Shown here: in pieces, positions 1-7,538 of the stretch
Numbering within the stretch: position 1 is the first letter of the stretch
Layout: each line of letters opens with the position of its first letter
DNA from: Phoronis ovalis
Lineage: Eukaryota > Phoronida > Phoronidae
DNA: 12,055 nucleotides
Assembly (NCBI GenBank): GCA_028565635.1
Contig: JAOXYB010048125.1
Coordinates: forward strand, 1 to 12,055
Reading direction: 5' to 3'
Made by a program: the position numbers and the translations under genes
The notes under the pieces: generated by a model
Seen by the model: only the letters and a program-made list of their open reading frames with translations
Database searches by the model: none
What the model was told of the DNA's origin: nothing

Positions 1-90
1 ATAGATATACATAGATATGTGTTCCTAATCCTTACTAACTTGGTACGACAATCTTGCCAAGACAAAGTTTTAAATTTCTTGTTTTTGCAG

Positions 91-286
91 AATGGAGAAA
101 AAGTTCTTGACATTGTTCTAGAGACTTTCCCTAAATTTGAATGGAGCAGCGACTCAGGTACTTTAGATGTAAATGATAATGTATCAGGCAATGACTCCGA
201 TGCAGAAACTCTCGCCTACGGTGTATCGCCTCAGGATCAGCGCAAAACCACTAATAGATTGATAGATCTCATAAAAAATGTTTGAA
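91..286 (+). CDS. Ankyrin half-repeat plus acidic linker exon, gene 1 (in-frame stop)
   Basis: The exon follows a pyrimidine-rich acceptor (ttgtttttgcag, ending at 90) and reads in phase 0. It opens with NGEKVLDIVLETF, the TPL-helix start of an ankyrin repeat that is not completed, followed by an acidic Asp/Ser/Asn-rich linker and the ending RLIDLIKNV. A TGA lies at 283-285, just before a consensus donor gtgagt at 287. The sister exon at 10645-10830 ends with LIDLIQLSQ exactly at its donor, without a stop. One extra base near the 3' end here shifts the splice phase. The exon may therefore be the last coding exon of a shortened isoform, or a disabled copy. It is preceded by further exons outside the window, since it starts with an acceptor. 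Confidence 0.75.
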
Positions 287-318
287 GTGAGTTCATACTA
301 ACTGATGTATGTTTCCAT

Positions 319-521
319 AGAGTCTGAATAAATCTATCCGTTAGTTATACATACAGTAGTCATTTGCTCGTTGGGTACAGTACGAGATAATTACTCGGGC
401 ACTTTATATATAAATTAAGAGACTATCATTCCTCTGTTTTTAGGAAAATTGTCTATATATAGTTAAGCCCAAACGTTAGTTTAGACGCTATGGAACATTA
501 CGGAGGGATTTATTCAGTCTG
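319..521. mobile_element. 203-bp MITE with 8-bp target-site duplication
   Basis: The element has imperfect terminal inverted repeats: left AGAGTCTGAATAAATC (from 319), right GATTTATTCAGTCTG (to 521), extended inward by CCG/CGG. It is flanked by the direct repeat GTTTCCAT at 311-318 and 522-529. The homologous intron at about 10852 has GTTTTTAT followed directly by the same atggctgct, which is an empty site and proves insertion. There is no coding capacity. An 8-bp duplication and a CAG-like tip fit hAT-type MITEs, but the superfamily is an inference. Confidence 0.88.
327..332 (+). promoter_or_regulatory. Possible polyadenylation signal carried by the MITE
   Basis: AATAAA lies 42 bases after the TGA at 283-285 and is part of the left terminal repeat of the inserted MITE. 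It is absent from the empty site in the sister copy. It could allow an intronic 3' end for gene 1. The hexamer alone is weak evidence in AT-rich DNA. Confidence 0.3.
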
Positions 522-706
522 GTTTCCATATGGCTGCTACTATCTACTATTGTAATGTTGCTACGATTACTGTGACATAGCCACATGTCTTAGCGATGTT
601 TTGAACATTTTTTTGAAGTTTTGTAATATGCAAATTTATGTAAATATTCAATTATTTCATACTATCTTTATTATGTACAAAAGCCGAATTACGTTTTGTT
701 ACTCAG

Positions 707-799
707 CATTATCAGGAAGTAGTTAAAGAAAATGAAGTGACCACTAAGAAGCAAAACAGAACGATTAAACTTTTAGAAGAAGAAGTAGACAAACTAAAG
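707..799 (+). CDS. Coiled-coil exon, gene 1
   Basis: The exon is bounded by an acceptor (ttactcag, ending at 706) and a donor (gttagt at 800), is 93 bases long, phase 0 and fully open (31 codons). It begins HYQEVVKENE and ends with LLEEEVDKLK. Charged Glu/Lys residues with Leu/Ile/Val spaced like heptads predict a helical coiled coil, likely for oligomerisation. The sister exon at 11170-11298 has 43 codons with the same ends; 12 codons (36 bases) are missing here, or were gained there, without loss of frame. The flanking introns are nearly identical in the two copies. Confidence 0.82.
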
Positions 800-966
800 G
801 TTAGTAGGTTCATCTATTCTAGATTGATATGGTACTAACATTTATAAAACTTGACTGTGTGTATTTGGATAGAAATATTACATATTATAAACAAAATGAA
901 CTTTATTTCCTGGTGTTTAAATGGATTCATTTTATGATTCATTATCATCACATAATGTTTCTTTAG

Positions 967-1164
967 TTTGGATATACACCACTGCATAGAGCAGCAATGG
1001 ATGGTGATATCAACTACGCACTGAGTTGTCTACAAAGCGGTGCTGATGTCAACGCTATTGATAACGGCAATTGTACACCTTTACATCGAGCGGCTGCTTC
1101 AGGGAGTGGTGATATTATAAAGTTGCCTGTTGATCACGATGCAGATGTGACCATCAAGGATAAG
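967..1164 (+). CDS. Double-ankyrin exon, gene 1
   Basis: The exon has 66 codons, phase 0 at both ends, acceptor tttctttag (ends 966) and donor gtgcat (1165). It encodes two 33-residue ankyrin repeats: residues 1-33 begin FGYTPLHRAA and contain GADVNAIDN; residues 34-66 contain CTPLHRAAASG and end DADVTIKDK. TPLH, the AA helix and the GADVNA-type loop are the family hallmarks; such repeats bind protein partners. The second repeat has IIKLPVDHDA where the sister copy has IVKLLIDHDA, so a proline falls within the second helix and may weaken the fold. Translation in frame does not need the internal ATG at 997. Confidence 0.9.
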
Positions 1165-2769
1165 GTGCATGTATTGCGTTTGTTATCTTTGGGTAAAACT
1201 CAGTGGCACTGTGCATTAAAAACAAAATAAGTGAAATAAAATACAACTATAAATATGTACATTACGAAGATTTAAAAAAATCAAACTTGTCCATAAGCTC
1301 TAATACAAAGCTTTGTCTTTAGCTTAGATTTTAAAAAATAAGAGTCTCTAATTTCCTCACTGTAGCTAGTAGTAACTTCCATAACTTATATAGCATAAAC
1401 CCTATCTCCATAAGTTAGTGAATTGCCCATATTATTATGTCACAATTATCTAAGTCGCGAGAAATATTCGCATTCGCTATATATAAAAACAGTATTTCGT
1501 ATGCGCAGCAGAGCATAGATCGGAAACCTTCCGGAGTTTTCCAAAACCAAGTCCTGGGCGACCTTATGGACTCCTGGGTAAATTTTTTGAAAATGTCTCC
1601 TGGAAAGGAGGAACGATGTGATTAAAATGTCGTTATCTTAAGTAACAGCATATTATGATCATTTCATCATGCAAGTCGTAGTACTGGTAGAGGTATCACT
1701 TATAATACAGTGGGATCAAGTGATACTTGTACCAGTACTACGACTTGTATGATGAAATAATCATAATATGCTGTTACTTAAAATAGCGAAATTTTAATCA
1801 CATCGTTCTTCCTTCCCTGGATATAAATATTTTCCAAAAGTTCGCCCCGGCCTTTCCGAAAATTTACCCAGAGGTCCATAAGGTCGGTATATAACCGTAA
1901 TTTAGAAATGTCAACTACCATATTAAGATTATTTAATTACATTTTTTTAAATGTGCAAATACTAAAATACACACAACAAAAGTAGCAGATGAAGCAATAG
2001 GAAAAGTATGAAATAATACAAAAGTGCTATGGATATAGTGCAAAAAGACGGCTATTGGTCCTTCGATTACAAATAAATAATTTCGCCATGATGGTTTTTT
2101 TTGGAAGCATTTCCGATAATACTCCAAGGGGTGGTTTTTTTTTGGAGGAGGCTTGTTTTTGGAAAACTCTGGTACAGTAACGTTTTCACTAACTGATAGT
2201 GGAAATACATAGTCCACTGAAGGACAATTAACGGGAAATCAAGGTCCTCAATCGTCTCGGGAAAGTGTATTAACTGATATGGGCTTTATAACAGATCAGC
2301 ATTGATTTCTGTTTCTGCCTTTGAAGAAAACCCTCTGTTACTACTTGTATATAAAAAAAATTCAGACTAGTTGAAATAATGTCACCTCTATTTATAATTT
2401 TTAAGTACTTTTACACTAACTGCTGCATTAATTCCAAACTATATTATTATTTATGATGTCGATTTGACATAAATAAACATAATATTGACTTCCGTTTTTA
2501 TTGTAGATTTGTGTTTTGTGATTTCGTATATTGTAAATTTTAATAAAGAAAGCATCATGCCTTTCGATGTTTCAGTGCTAATGCCATGTAACTGATGTTC
2601 ACAAGTTACATCTCAACAGATAGACATGGGTGTTATATAGAACTTATATGGGGAATTGTAAATATTTATTAAGATCTTACTATGATTCTGAAGTACATGT
2701 GCGCATTAAAAACATTTCCCTATTATATGAACTGCTTGTGAAATTTTCAGGTGAAGTTTTTATTTTTAG
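1165..2769 (+). other. Long intron of gene 1 (1.6 kb)
   Basis: This gap between two phase-0 ankyrin exons holds three things. The first about 290 bases (1165-1453) match 11676-12055 and resemble a dispersed repeat. A 326-bp foldback lies at 1560-1885. The remainder (1886-2769) is AT-rich without a convincing exon. A minus-strand open frame at 1933-2217 (94 codons) is rich in hydrophobic residues but matches no family I know and has no supporting context. Confidence 0.6.
1560..1885. repeat. Large imperfect foldback (inverted repeat)
   Basis: The left arm at 1560-1701 and right arm at 1718-1885 are inverted copies around a 16-base centre. Outer tips are gaccttatggac and its complement gtccataaggtc; inner tips are gtatcactt and aagtgatac. 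The arms agree in most positions; the right arm carries about 26 extra bases around 1815-1855. No open frame or clear target-site duplication is seen. It looks like a foldback or MITE-type insertion, or an inverted duplication. Confidence 0.88.
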
Positions 2770-2964
2770 ACAAAATGCTCAGCGTTGCATCATGCAGTAA
2801 GAGTACCAAATTCCAGGTCTGTTGAATACTTGCTGAATTCTGATGCTGATATTGATAGTCAGAATGATGAGCTGCAGACACCGTTGCATGATGCTGCTAT
2901 CAGACATGATGACATTGTGGCATTGCTTCTGAAGAGTAATGCAAGCATTAGCATAGTTAATAGG
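2770..2964 (+). CDS. Double-ankyrin exon, gene 1
   Basis: A 65-codon exon, phase 0 on both sides, with acceptor atttttag (ends 2769) and donor gtcagt (2965). The first repeat starts TKCSALHHAVRV and runs through SVEYLLNSDADIDSQ; the second has LQTPLHDAAIRHDDIVALLL and ends NASISIVNR. Both keep the TPLH-like turn, the paired helices and the DADID or NASIS loop. It sits in the same register as the exon at 967-1164, so the two join without loss of repeat phase. It is more divergent from the other exons in the window than they are from each other, suggesting an older module at the C-terminal end of the ankyrin stack. Confidence 0.88.
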
Positions 2965-3301
2965 GTCAGTATAACATTCCAATCTCACTGATGTTGCAAT
3001 AAATCTGTTTCAGAACTGGAACTTTTGAAGGAAATAATTGTTGTTACAATGTTTGGATATCATACAAGCTCCATGTAGGTGTCGGTTATTGTGTTTGCAC
3101 GATGATGTCTTTCCAGGACAATTTCCGTATTCTGTGAGATAGAGTTTTACTTTTGCATTTGTATATAATCATAATCATAACCGTAACCATCAAATAGTAT
3201 ACAGAGGGATTAAGTAAAAAGGAATTTAACTCATCCAAGCCGTAGCCACATACAACCATACCAGGGTAGTTATGTCATACACGTTGTTTTCATGTTTGTA
3301 G

Positions 3302-3412
3302 GATTGCAAGACGGCGCTGATGATCTTACGTGAGAAACATTGTACAAGTGATGAAGCTGACCCTGCATCTAATGACCCCTTCAGTCAACACTCTGCCGAA
3401 ACTTATATATAA
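3302..3412 (+). CDS. Terminal exon of gene 1: half ankyrin repeat and tail
   Basis: The exon follows acceptor catgtttgtag (ends 3301), is in phase 0 with the previous exon and reads 36 codons to TAA at 3410-3412. It begins DCKTALMILREKH, the first helix of an ankyrin-like repeat that is not completed, then a polar tail rich in Ser, Asp and Glu ending SAETYI. The preceding exon ends in VNR, so the join restores the repeat register (VNR-DCKTAL). An AATAAA 45 bases downstream supports a real gene end. The C-terminal tail belongs to no domain I recognise. Confidence 0.78.
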   Translation, partial: DCKTALMILREKHCTSDEADPASNDPFSQHSAETYI

Positions 3413-3456
3413 ACTCGATTTGGTAGTATTTAACTACTTACTGCATGGTTAAAAAA

Positions 3457-3462
3457 AATAAA
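3457..3462 (+). promoter_or_regulatory. Polyadenylation signal of gene 1
   Basis: AATAAA, 45 bases after the TAA of the terminal exon, on the coding strand. Position and sequence fit a 3' end, though the region is AT-rich and the hexamer occurs by chance elsewhere. Confidence 0.5.
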
Positions 3463-4598
3463 CAAGGGTCTATACTTATATAGCTAGCTGCGGAATCAGA
3501 AGAAATCCTGGTAAAGCAAGCAGGAATGTCAGCTGATGCTACAACCCTATCCCCTAATTGTAACTGAAACAGAATAACATAATATTAATAATAATAAAGG
3601 AATTAGTATTATAGCCACAAACAATAAGTTTTCCTTATCTAATCTTTATAAAAATTAAATTAAACATATTTTTAATTGATATTAAATTCTAACTTTTTTA
3701 CTGTTTATCATAATTTCTGTTTGGCCGAATTAAATTTTACATGTGATTAATTTCTTAAGAAAATCACACCTCCATGACCATATTTCCTATTTTAAAATAC
3801 ATTCAGCATCCTTGCAACTGAACTGAAATATAGAGAAGAATATTAGTTATAGTTGTAACAATATAACACAACAATGGTTTTTCTGCCCAATTTCTGATTT
3901 AAAAACACTTAAATCTAAAAATAAAATGACCTTCACTGAAATCAAACATAAAGTCATTATATTGCCTTTGCTCAATAAACTATTTTTTTTTGTTTTAATT
4001 TTAAAAGTTTATGGTATTTTTAACTTTTCCTAGGAACTAAACTTTATGTTTGCATAGTCAAGAGATCAAACCTCAAAATCACTTCAACGCTCTTGTAACT
4101 AAACTGAAATAAGCAACATATAATCATTACAGTGACACTAATTATTCTCCCTTCCCCATCTTACTTTTAAAAAATAAATTAATAAATTGCGATGACCCCT
4201 AATTAAATCTTATATTAGAAATTATAAGGTGTTTGTTTAACAATTTTTTGTTTGTTTTAACTTTCAATTATTAACAATTGTAATGTCTTCGTTTGACAAC
4301 TTTTTTTGTCTTTTGTTTTTTAGAACTTTAAAAAATTAAAAATTTCTAACTTTCAAATATTGTTTAACAAACTTTTTTTTTTTTTTTTAGTTTTAATTAA
4401 TCAAACTCATCAGATTGAAGCACCTCTGATATTATATTAAAATCTCCTTATTCAGTCTGCACCCGATGCGAATTCCATCACTCGATAAATAAGGATGATG
4501 GTTTCTACTCCATCTTCAATAAGTATGGCTGATGGTATTTTCTGCAATGTTTCTATGCTGTACAGAATATATTCTAAGGCAATAATACTATGATATAG
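3463..4598. other. AT-rich intergenic stretch, no gene seen
   Basis: There is no open frame or exon with convincing splice sites and protein similarity. Poly-T and poly-A runs are frequent (for example about 4372-4389). Two weak, diverged copies of a segment containing aactgaactgaaata / aactaaactgaaata lie near 3820 and 4100, suggesting an old duplication. At 4450-4460 the string tattcagtctg matches the right tip of the MITE at 319-521, a possible relic of a related element. Confidence 0.5.
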
Positions 4599-4667
4599 TT
4601 TTAAGGCCTTGCTTTTGGATGATGGCGATCAGCCCATCAACCTTGTTTATCGCTAGATGGTAATCGC
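4599..4667. repeat. Direct repeat with hairpin, copy 1
   Basis: About 69 bases starting ttttaaggcctt and ending gatggtaatcgc recur at 4956-5023 with few changes. Inside, GCGAT (4625-4629) can pair with ATCGC (4663-4667) and CCATC (4634-4638) with GATGG (4656-4660), giving a two-part stem. The two copies bracket the tRNA-like sequence. Confidence 0.8.
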
Positions 4668-4711
4668 TTCAGTTGACACAAGGGATAGCAAATCAGTGGT
4701 CAGCATCTCAA

Positions 4712-4797
4712 GCCTTCGTGGCGTAGTGGTTTATAATGCACTCGATTTTTCATTGTTTTCAGATATCACTAGCGCAGGTTCGAATCCGCCAGGAGCT
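4712..4797 (+). mobile_element. tRNA-Ser-like SINE head or tRNA pseudogene
   Basis: A good A box (TGGCGTAGTGG, 4719-4729) and a perfect B box (GGTTCGAATCC, 4777-4787) are spaced as in a type-2 tRNA with long variable arm. The stretch AGCGCAGGTTCGAATCC resembles the 3' half of eukaryotic tRNA-Ser. However, the T stem has lost a base (GCAGG against CCGCC), the acceptor ends do not pair properly and no clean anticodon stem forms. A functional tRNA is therefore unlikely; a tRNA-derived SINE or decayed tRNA is the better reading. No obvious poly-A tail or target-site duplication was found. Confidence 0.65.
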
Positions 4798-4955
4798 TTC
4801 TTGATTACTTATAATATGAGTTATTTCTCTTGCAGATATCATTATACTGGGTTTACTAGAGACTTTCGAAATAAAAAACAATAACAAGAGTATTTTTTTA
4901 AACAGTGTTAAAACTAAACCATCACCAATTCCCATGCGACTAACGTCAGAATATA

Positions 4956-5023
4956 TTTTAAGGCCTTACTTTTGGATGATGTCGATCAGCCCATCAACTT
5001 GTTTATCGATAGATGGTAATCGC
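4956..5023. repeat. Direct repeat with hairpin, copy 2
   Basis: Second copy of the repeat at 4599-4667, 357 bases downstream. CCATC/GATGG pairing is kept, and the outer stem shifts to GATG(T)CGAT against ATCGCATC, so pairing persists despite substitutions. The left flank cagaatatatt is also found near 4563, upstream of copy 1. Confidence 0.8.
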
Positions 5024-5500
5024 ATCGAATGAAGTCAATAGTATTTGCAAATAGGTTAAGGTTTTTTGCCTTAAGTGGCATCCCAAACAAAATAAGAAGT
5101 GTCACAAGTATCTCCACTGGATAATGGTCTTTTTTGTCCGGCTCGAAAGATAATTGCTCCGGCATTGCAAAATTTGAAGCAATGGATGGTAAAACTCCAG
5201 ATTGTAAGCATAACACAGAAAGTCATGTGGCTCGAAACTTGCAGCATAACCTATATCTGCCACAGGATATACTACAGACTATTCATGATTACTTCGGGTG
5301 GCCATTTAACATGGGCTTCCATAATTTTTTTACTAAAATTAGGAAATTCCTTAAGAATTTTATATATCCTTGTTCAAAATTATAAATATTCTCCGTTTTT
5401 ATTCAAGTTTTACTTAATATTAATATAAGTTGTTTTTCCTCAGCAGTATGCAATCCGATATGTGTTTTGAAAAGGGTGACATGGACTTTATTTGTACCCA
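5024..5500 (+). other. Intergenic stretch with an unrecognised open frame
   Basis: A plus-strand frame is open from 5125 to a TAA at 5386-5388. It contains fairly complex sequence (for example KDNCSGIAKFEAMDGKT and QDILQTIHDYFGWPFNMGF) rather than low-complexity translation. There is no ATG at its start, no strong acceptor, and no family I recognise. An overlapping frame from 5099 is similarly long, which argues for chance openness. It may be a decayed transposon fragment or exon. Confidence 0.2.
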
Positions 5501-5872
5501 GGGGGGCACTCTCTTTTATATGAGGTAGGGGAGTGAGGCGCAGGGGTCCAAACCCTGACCCTGAAGTATCCCCGGAATTGACAAAATACCTACCCTGAAA
5601 TATCCTTGGCCCCAAAAATCGTCTCCATGCTGCCAGAAAACTTGACAAGCAAAAAAAAAAAGTTTTTTTCCAATTCTTTCGTCTTCTTTAAACGCTGTGG
5701 ACGATCAAAATCTCCAAAAACATCATTTTGAAATATCCCCTTGATGTCAAATACCTACCCTGAAATATTCCGAAGTGAAAATGACCCTCCCTGAAATATC
5801 CTGGTAGCCCAAAAAAGCGACCCCGAAGCGCGGCACATGAATATATAGACCGATATAGGAAGTGCCCCCCGG
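5501..5872. mobile_element. Non-autonomous DNA element, family A, copy 1
   Basis: The tips are inverted: GGGGGGCACT at 5501-5510 and AGTGCCCCCC at 5861-5870. GGACTTTA occurs just outside the right end (5873-5880) and at 5483-5490 on the left, a candidate 8-bp target-site duplication separated from the left tip by 10 bases. The interior has several copies of CCCTGAAATATCC (about 5563, 5593, 5729, 5758 and 5788) and no coding frame. The right subterminal region (gcacatgaatatatagaccg) matches that of the second family member at 6009-6804. The superfamily is not assigned; 8-bp duplications occur in hAT, P and Merlin groups. Confidence 0.82.
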
Positions 5873-6008
5873 GGACTTTAGCAACCTTCAGTGATATTTT
5901 TCAATGATAACTATATGCACATACAGTACAAGCCACAAAACATGATATTAAATTGGTTTACATTGCAAATTATACGCAGCCGGTATAATTTATATGCACT
6001 ATACTCAT

Positions 6009-6804
6009 CCGGGGAGGCACTCGCTTTTATATGAGGTAGGGGTGTGAGGCCCAGGGTTCCAAATCCTGACCTTGAAATATCCCCGGAATGGACAAAATAC
6101 CTACCCTAAAATATCCTTAGCCCCAAAAAATCGTCTCCGTGCTGCAAGAAAAAATTGACAATAAAAAAAAAGGTCATTTTCACTTCTGTCGCCCAAATAA
6201 CCCTAACGCTTAAAAAAATTTAACTTCCGGGTGTAACTTCCCTATGCCACCCTAAAATATTTTTAAAAACCCACCCTGAAATATCCCCTTGACGTCAAAT
6301 ACCCGGGGGGGGTACTCAAGGTATTTTTTGGTGGGGGTGACACCGTGTGCAGCCAAGTTGAACATTTTTGCATTTGGATTGTATACTACTTACTGTATTT
6401 TTTTGGATTGCTACCGAAAAGAAATTCAAAAATTTGGATTGCTACCCGCTGCTAACAGCAAATACTTTGGATTAACTCAAACATTTTAAAATTTTGGATT
6501 GCTACCCTTATATTTCACAAAAATTGGATTGCTGCCCTTATATTTCAAAAAATTTGGATTGGGTTTGCTACCGCAAGCTAAAATTCTGGATTGGGTTCCG
6601 CCGCACATCCCCGTATTCAAACAACCTTGAGTACCCCCCGGGTCAAATATCCACCCTGAAATATCCCAGAGGTGAAAATCACCCACCCTGAAATATCCTG
6701 GTAGCCCAATGGCCCACCCTGAAATATGTTGGTACTCCAAAAAGCGACCCTGAAGGGTGGCACATGTATATATAGACCGATATGGGAAGAGCCCCCCCCC
6801 CGGG
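6009..6804. mobile_element. Non-autonomous DNA element, family A, copy 2 (interrupted)
   Basis: The element is flanked by a perfect 8-bp direct repeat ATACTCAT (6001-6008 and 6805-6812). The left end is CCGGGGAGGCACTC, the right end GAGCCCCCCCCCCGGG. It aligns with 5501-5872 over both ends and the internal CCCTGAAATATCC units. Removing the nested 340-bp element and its duplication leaves about 448 bases. A minus-strand frame across 6486-6878 is a by-product of the repetitive interior. Both family members lie in the same orientation, 136 bases apart. Confidence 0.88.
6302..6641. mobile_element. Nested element, family B, 340 bp
   Basis: Terminal inverted repeats are CCCGGGGGGGGTACTCAAGG (from 6302) and CCTTGAGTACCCCCCGG (to 6641). 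The duplication GTCAAATA flanks it (6294-6301, 6642-6649). The uninterrupted relative at 5747-5760 reads gtcaaatacctaccctg, so insertion into family A is directly documented. The interior has eight copies of a TTGGATTGCTACC-like unit (near 6373, 6405, 6434, 6468, 6493, 6523, 6553 and 6585). No coding frame. Tips resemble family A (CCGGG plus a G run), suggesting mobilisation by related transposases. Confidence 0.9.
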
Positions 6805-6812
6805 ATACTCAT

Positions 6813-7065
6813 AGTATATCCAGGGTATATCATCAGTCTTATCTCACAAACTATATGCCTGCGATCTTTATAGAGCATATAAGAGCCACTTTATATATAC
6901 ATTAAATCTTATGTTTGAGATTGAAATCATACAAATTACTAATACTCTGTACAAATATAATTTATCAATCTGCAGTGTTCTGCTAATTGCTCAGCCGTAC
7001 TCTTTTGCATTAGGAGATTGCAAAAAGAGTTCACCTTTACGTAGAAAAATATTCCGGAAAGCATA
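6813..7065. other. Short intergenic spacer before gene 2
   Basis: Nothing coding is seen. A TATA-like run (tttatatatac) lies near 6890-6900, about 360 bases before the ATG at 7254; this could be a promoter element but such runs are common here. Confidence 0.3.
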
Positions 7066-7158
7066 GTTGGTAGTAGTCCTAGCTTTATGACCCTAGTATC
7101 TTGCCTACGGCATACTAGGCAAGATACTAGGGTCATAAAGCTAGGACTAGGTTGGTAG
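7066..7158. repeat. Perfect 34-bp inverted repeat between 8-bp direct repeats
   Basis: Arms 7074-7107 (from tagtcctagcttt) and 7116-7149 are exact reverse complements around the 8-base loop cggcatac. GTTGGTAG flanks them at 7066-7073 and 7151-7158, with one extra G at 7150. The structure looks like a very short foldback insertion with target duplication, or a recent template-switch palindrome. It lies about 95 bases before the ATG at 7254. Confidence 0.93.
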
Positions 7159-7253
7159 AAGATTCTGGATCAATTTCTGATCGGTTCAGCCAAGTATTTT
7201 GCAACATCAATTACACATTTTTTATACATTTCTGGTATGAGTGCGGCTTTAAT

Positions 7254-7538
7254 ATGCCGCCTAAAAAGAAGAGACCTCGGAATGTCTATCCAAAAAGTTT
7301 TAAGTTAGAAGCGATCGAAGAGGTTCAACAATCAAACGCCACTGCGGCTGCTAGAAAACTAAATGTTCCCTTAAGTACATTACAAGGTTGGTTAAAACCG
7401 AAGAAAGACCGATTTCAGCAGACTTCCGAAGCAGCCTGTAAAAACACATCACAATCCGAATCACAAGCTGACGTTACAGATTCTGACGACACAGATGACG
7501 ATGAACAAGCTAGTAAAGTAAGACTTAAGAGATCATGA
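7254..7538 (+). CDS. Small basic/acidic protein or first exon with helix-turn-helix
   Basis: From ATG at 7254 the frame codes 94 residues to TGA at 7536-7538. Residues 2-9 (PPKKKRPR) look like a nuclear localisation signal. Residues about 12-48 (YPKSFKLEAIEEV, then ATAAARKLNVPLSTLQGWLK) fit the pipsqueak/Brinker/CENP-B-type helix-turn-helix found in transposases and their domesticated relatives: helix, AAARKLNV turn, recognition helix STLQGWL. Residues 65-85 are Ser/Asp-rich and acidic. A donor-like AAA|gtaaga at 7517/7518 falls in phase 0, so the real exon could end at 7517 and splice to the ankyrin exon at 8332, also phase 0. Without splicing it is too short for a transposase. The frame is open upstream to 7152 but has no other ATG that fits better. 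Confidence 0.6.
   Translation: MPPKKKRPRNVYPKSFKLEAIEEVQQSNATAAARKLNVPLSTLQGWLKPKKDRFQQTSEAACKNTSQSESQADVTDSDDTDDDEQASKVRLKRS

Larger units (their letters stand above)
1..1453 (+). repeat. Segmental tandem duplication, copy 1
   Basis: This block matches 10560-12055 in the same orientation over exons and introns alike: linker exon (91 against 10645), coiled-coil exon (707 against 11170), double-ankyrin exon (967 against 11475), and the downstream intron up to the last base of the window. Offsets vary from about 10.46 to 10.60 kb because of indels, the clearest being a 203-bp MITE present only here (319-521), a 36-bp deletion in the coiled-coil exon and about 80 bp missing after the ankyrin exon. 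Homology already exists at the left edge and at the right edge of the window, so the true duplicated unit is longer than seen. Confidence 0.93.

Noticed and set aside
1933-2217. 94-codon minus-strand frame with hydrophobic C-terminal part
   Set aside because: It lies in an intron, opposite to poly-A/T runs, with no recognisable family or splice context.
3316-3345. CTGATGA ... GAAA strings resembling a hammerhead ribozyme core
   Set aside because: They lie in the coding terminal exon, and the intervening stem II and stem III are too weak to form.
4712-4797. Functional tRNA gene
   Set aside because: The B box is perfect but the T stem has a base deletion, the acceptor arms do not pair and no anticodon stem is evident.
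5403-5648. 81-codon minus-strand frame
   Set aside because: It spans the left end and internal repeats of a non-autonomous transposon.
6486-6878. 130-codon minus-strand frame
   Set aside because: It crosses the boundary of two nested transposons and translates their internal motif arrays.
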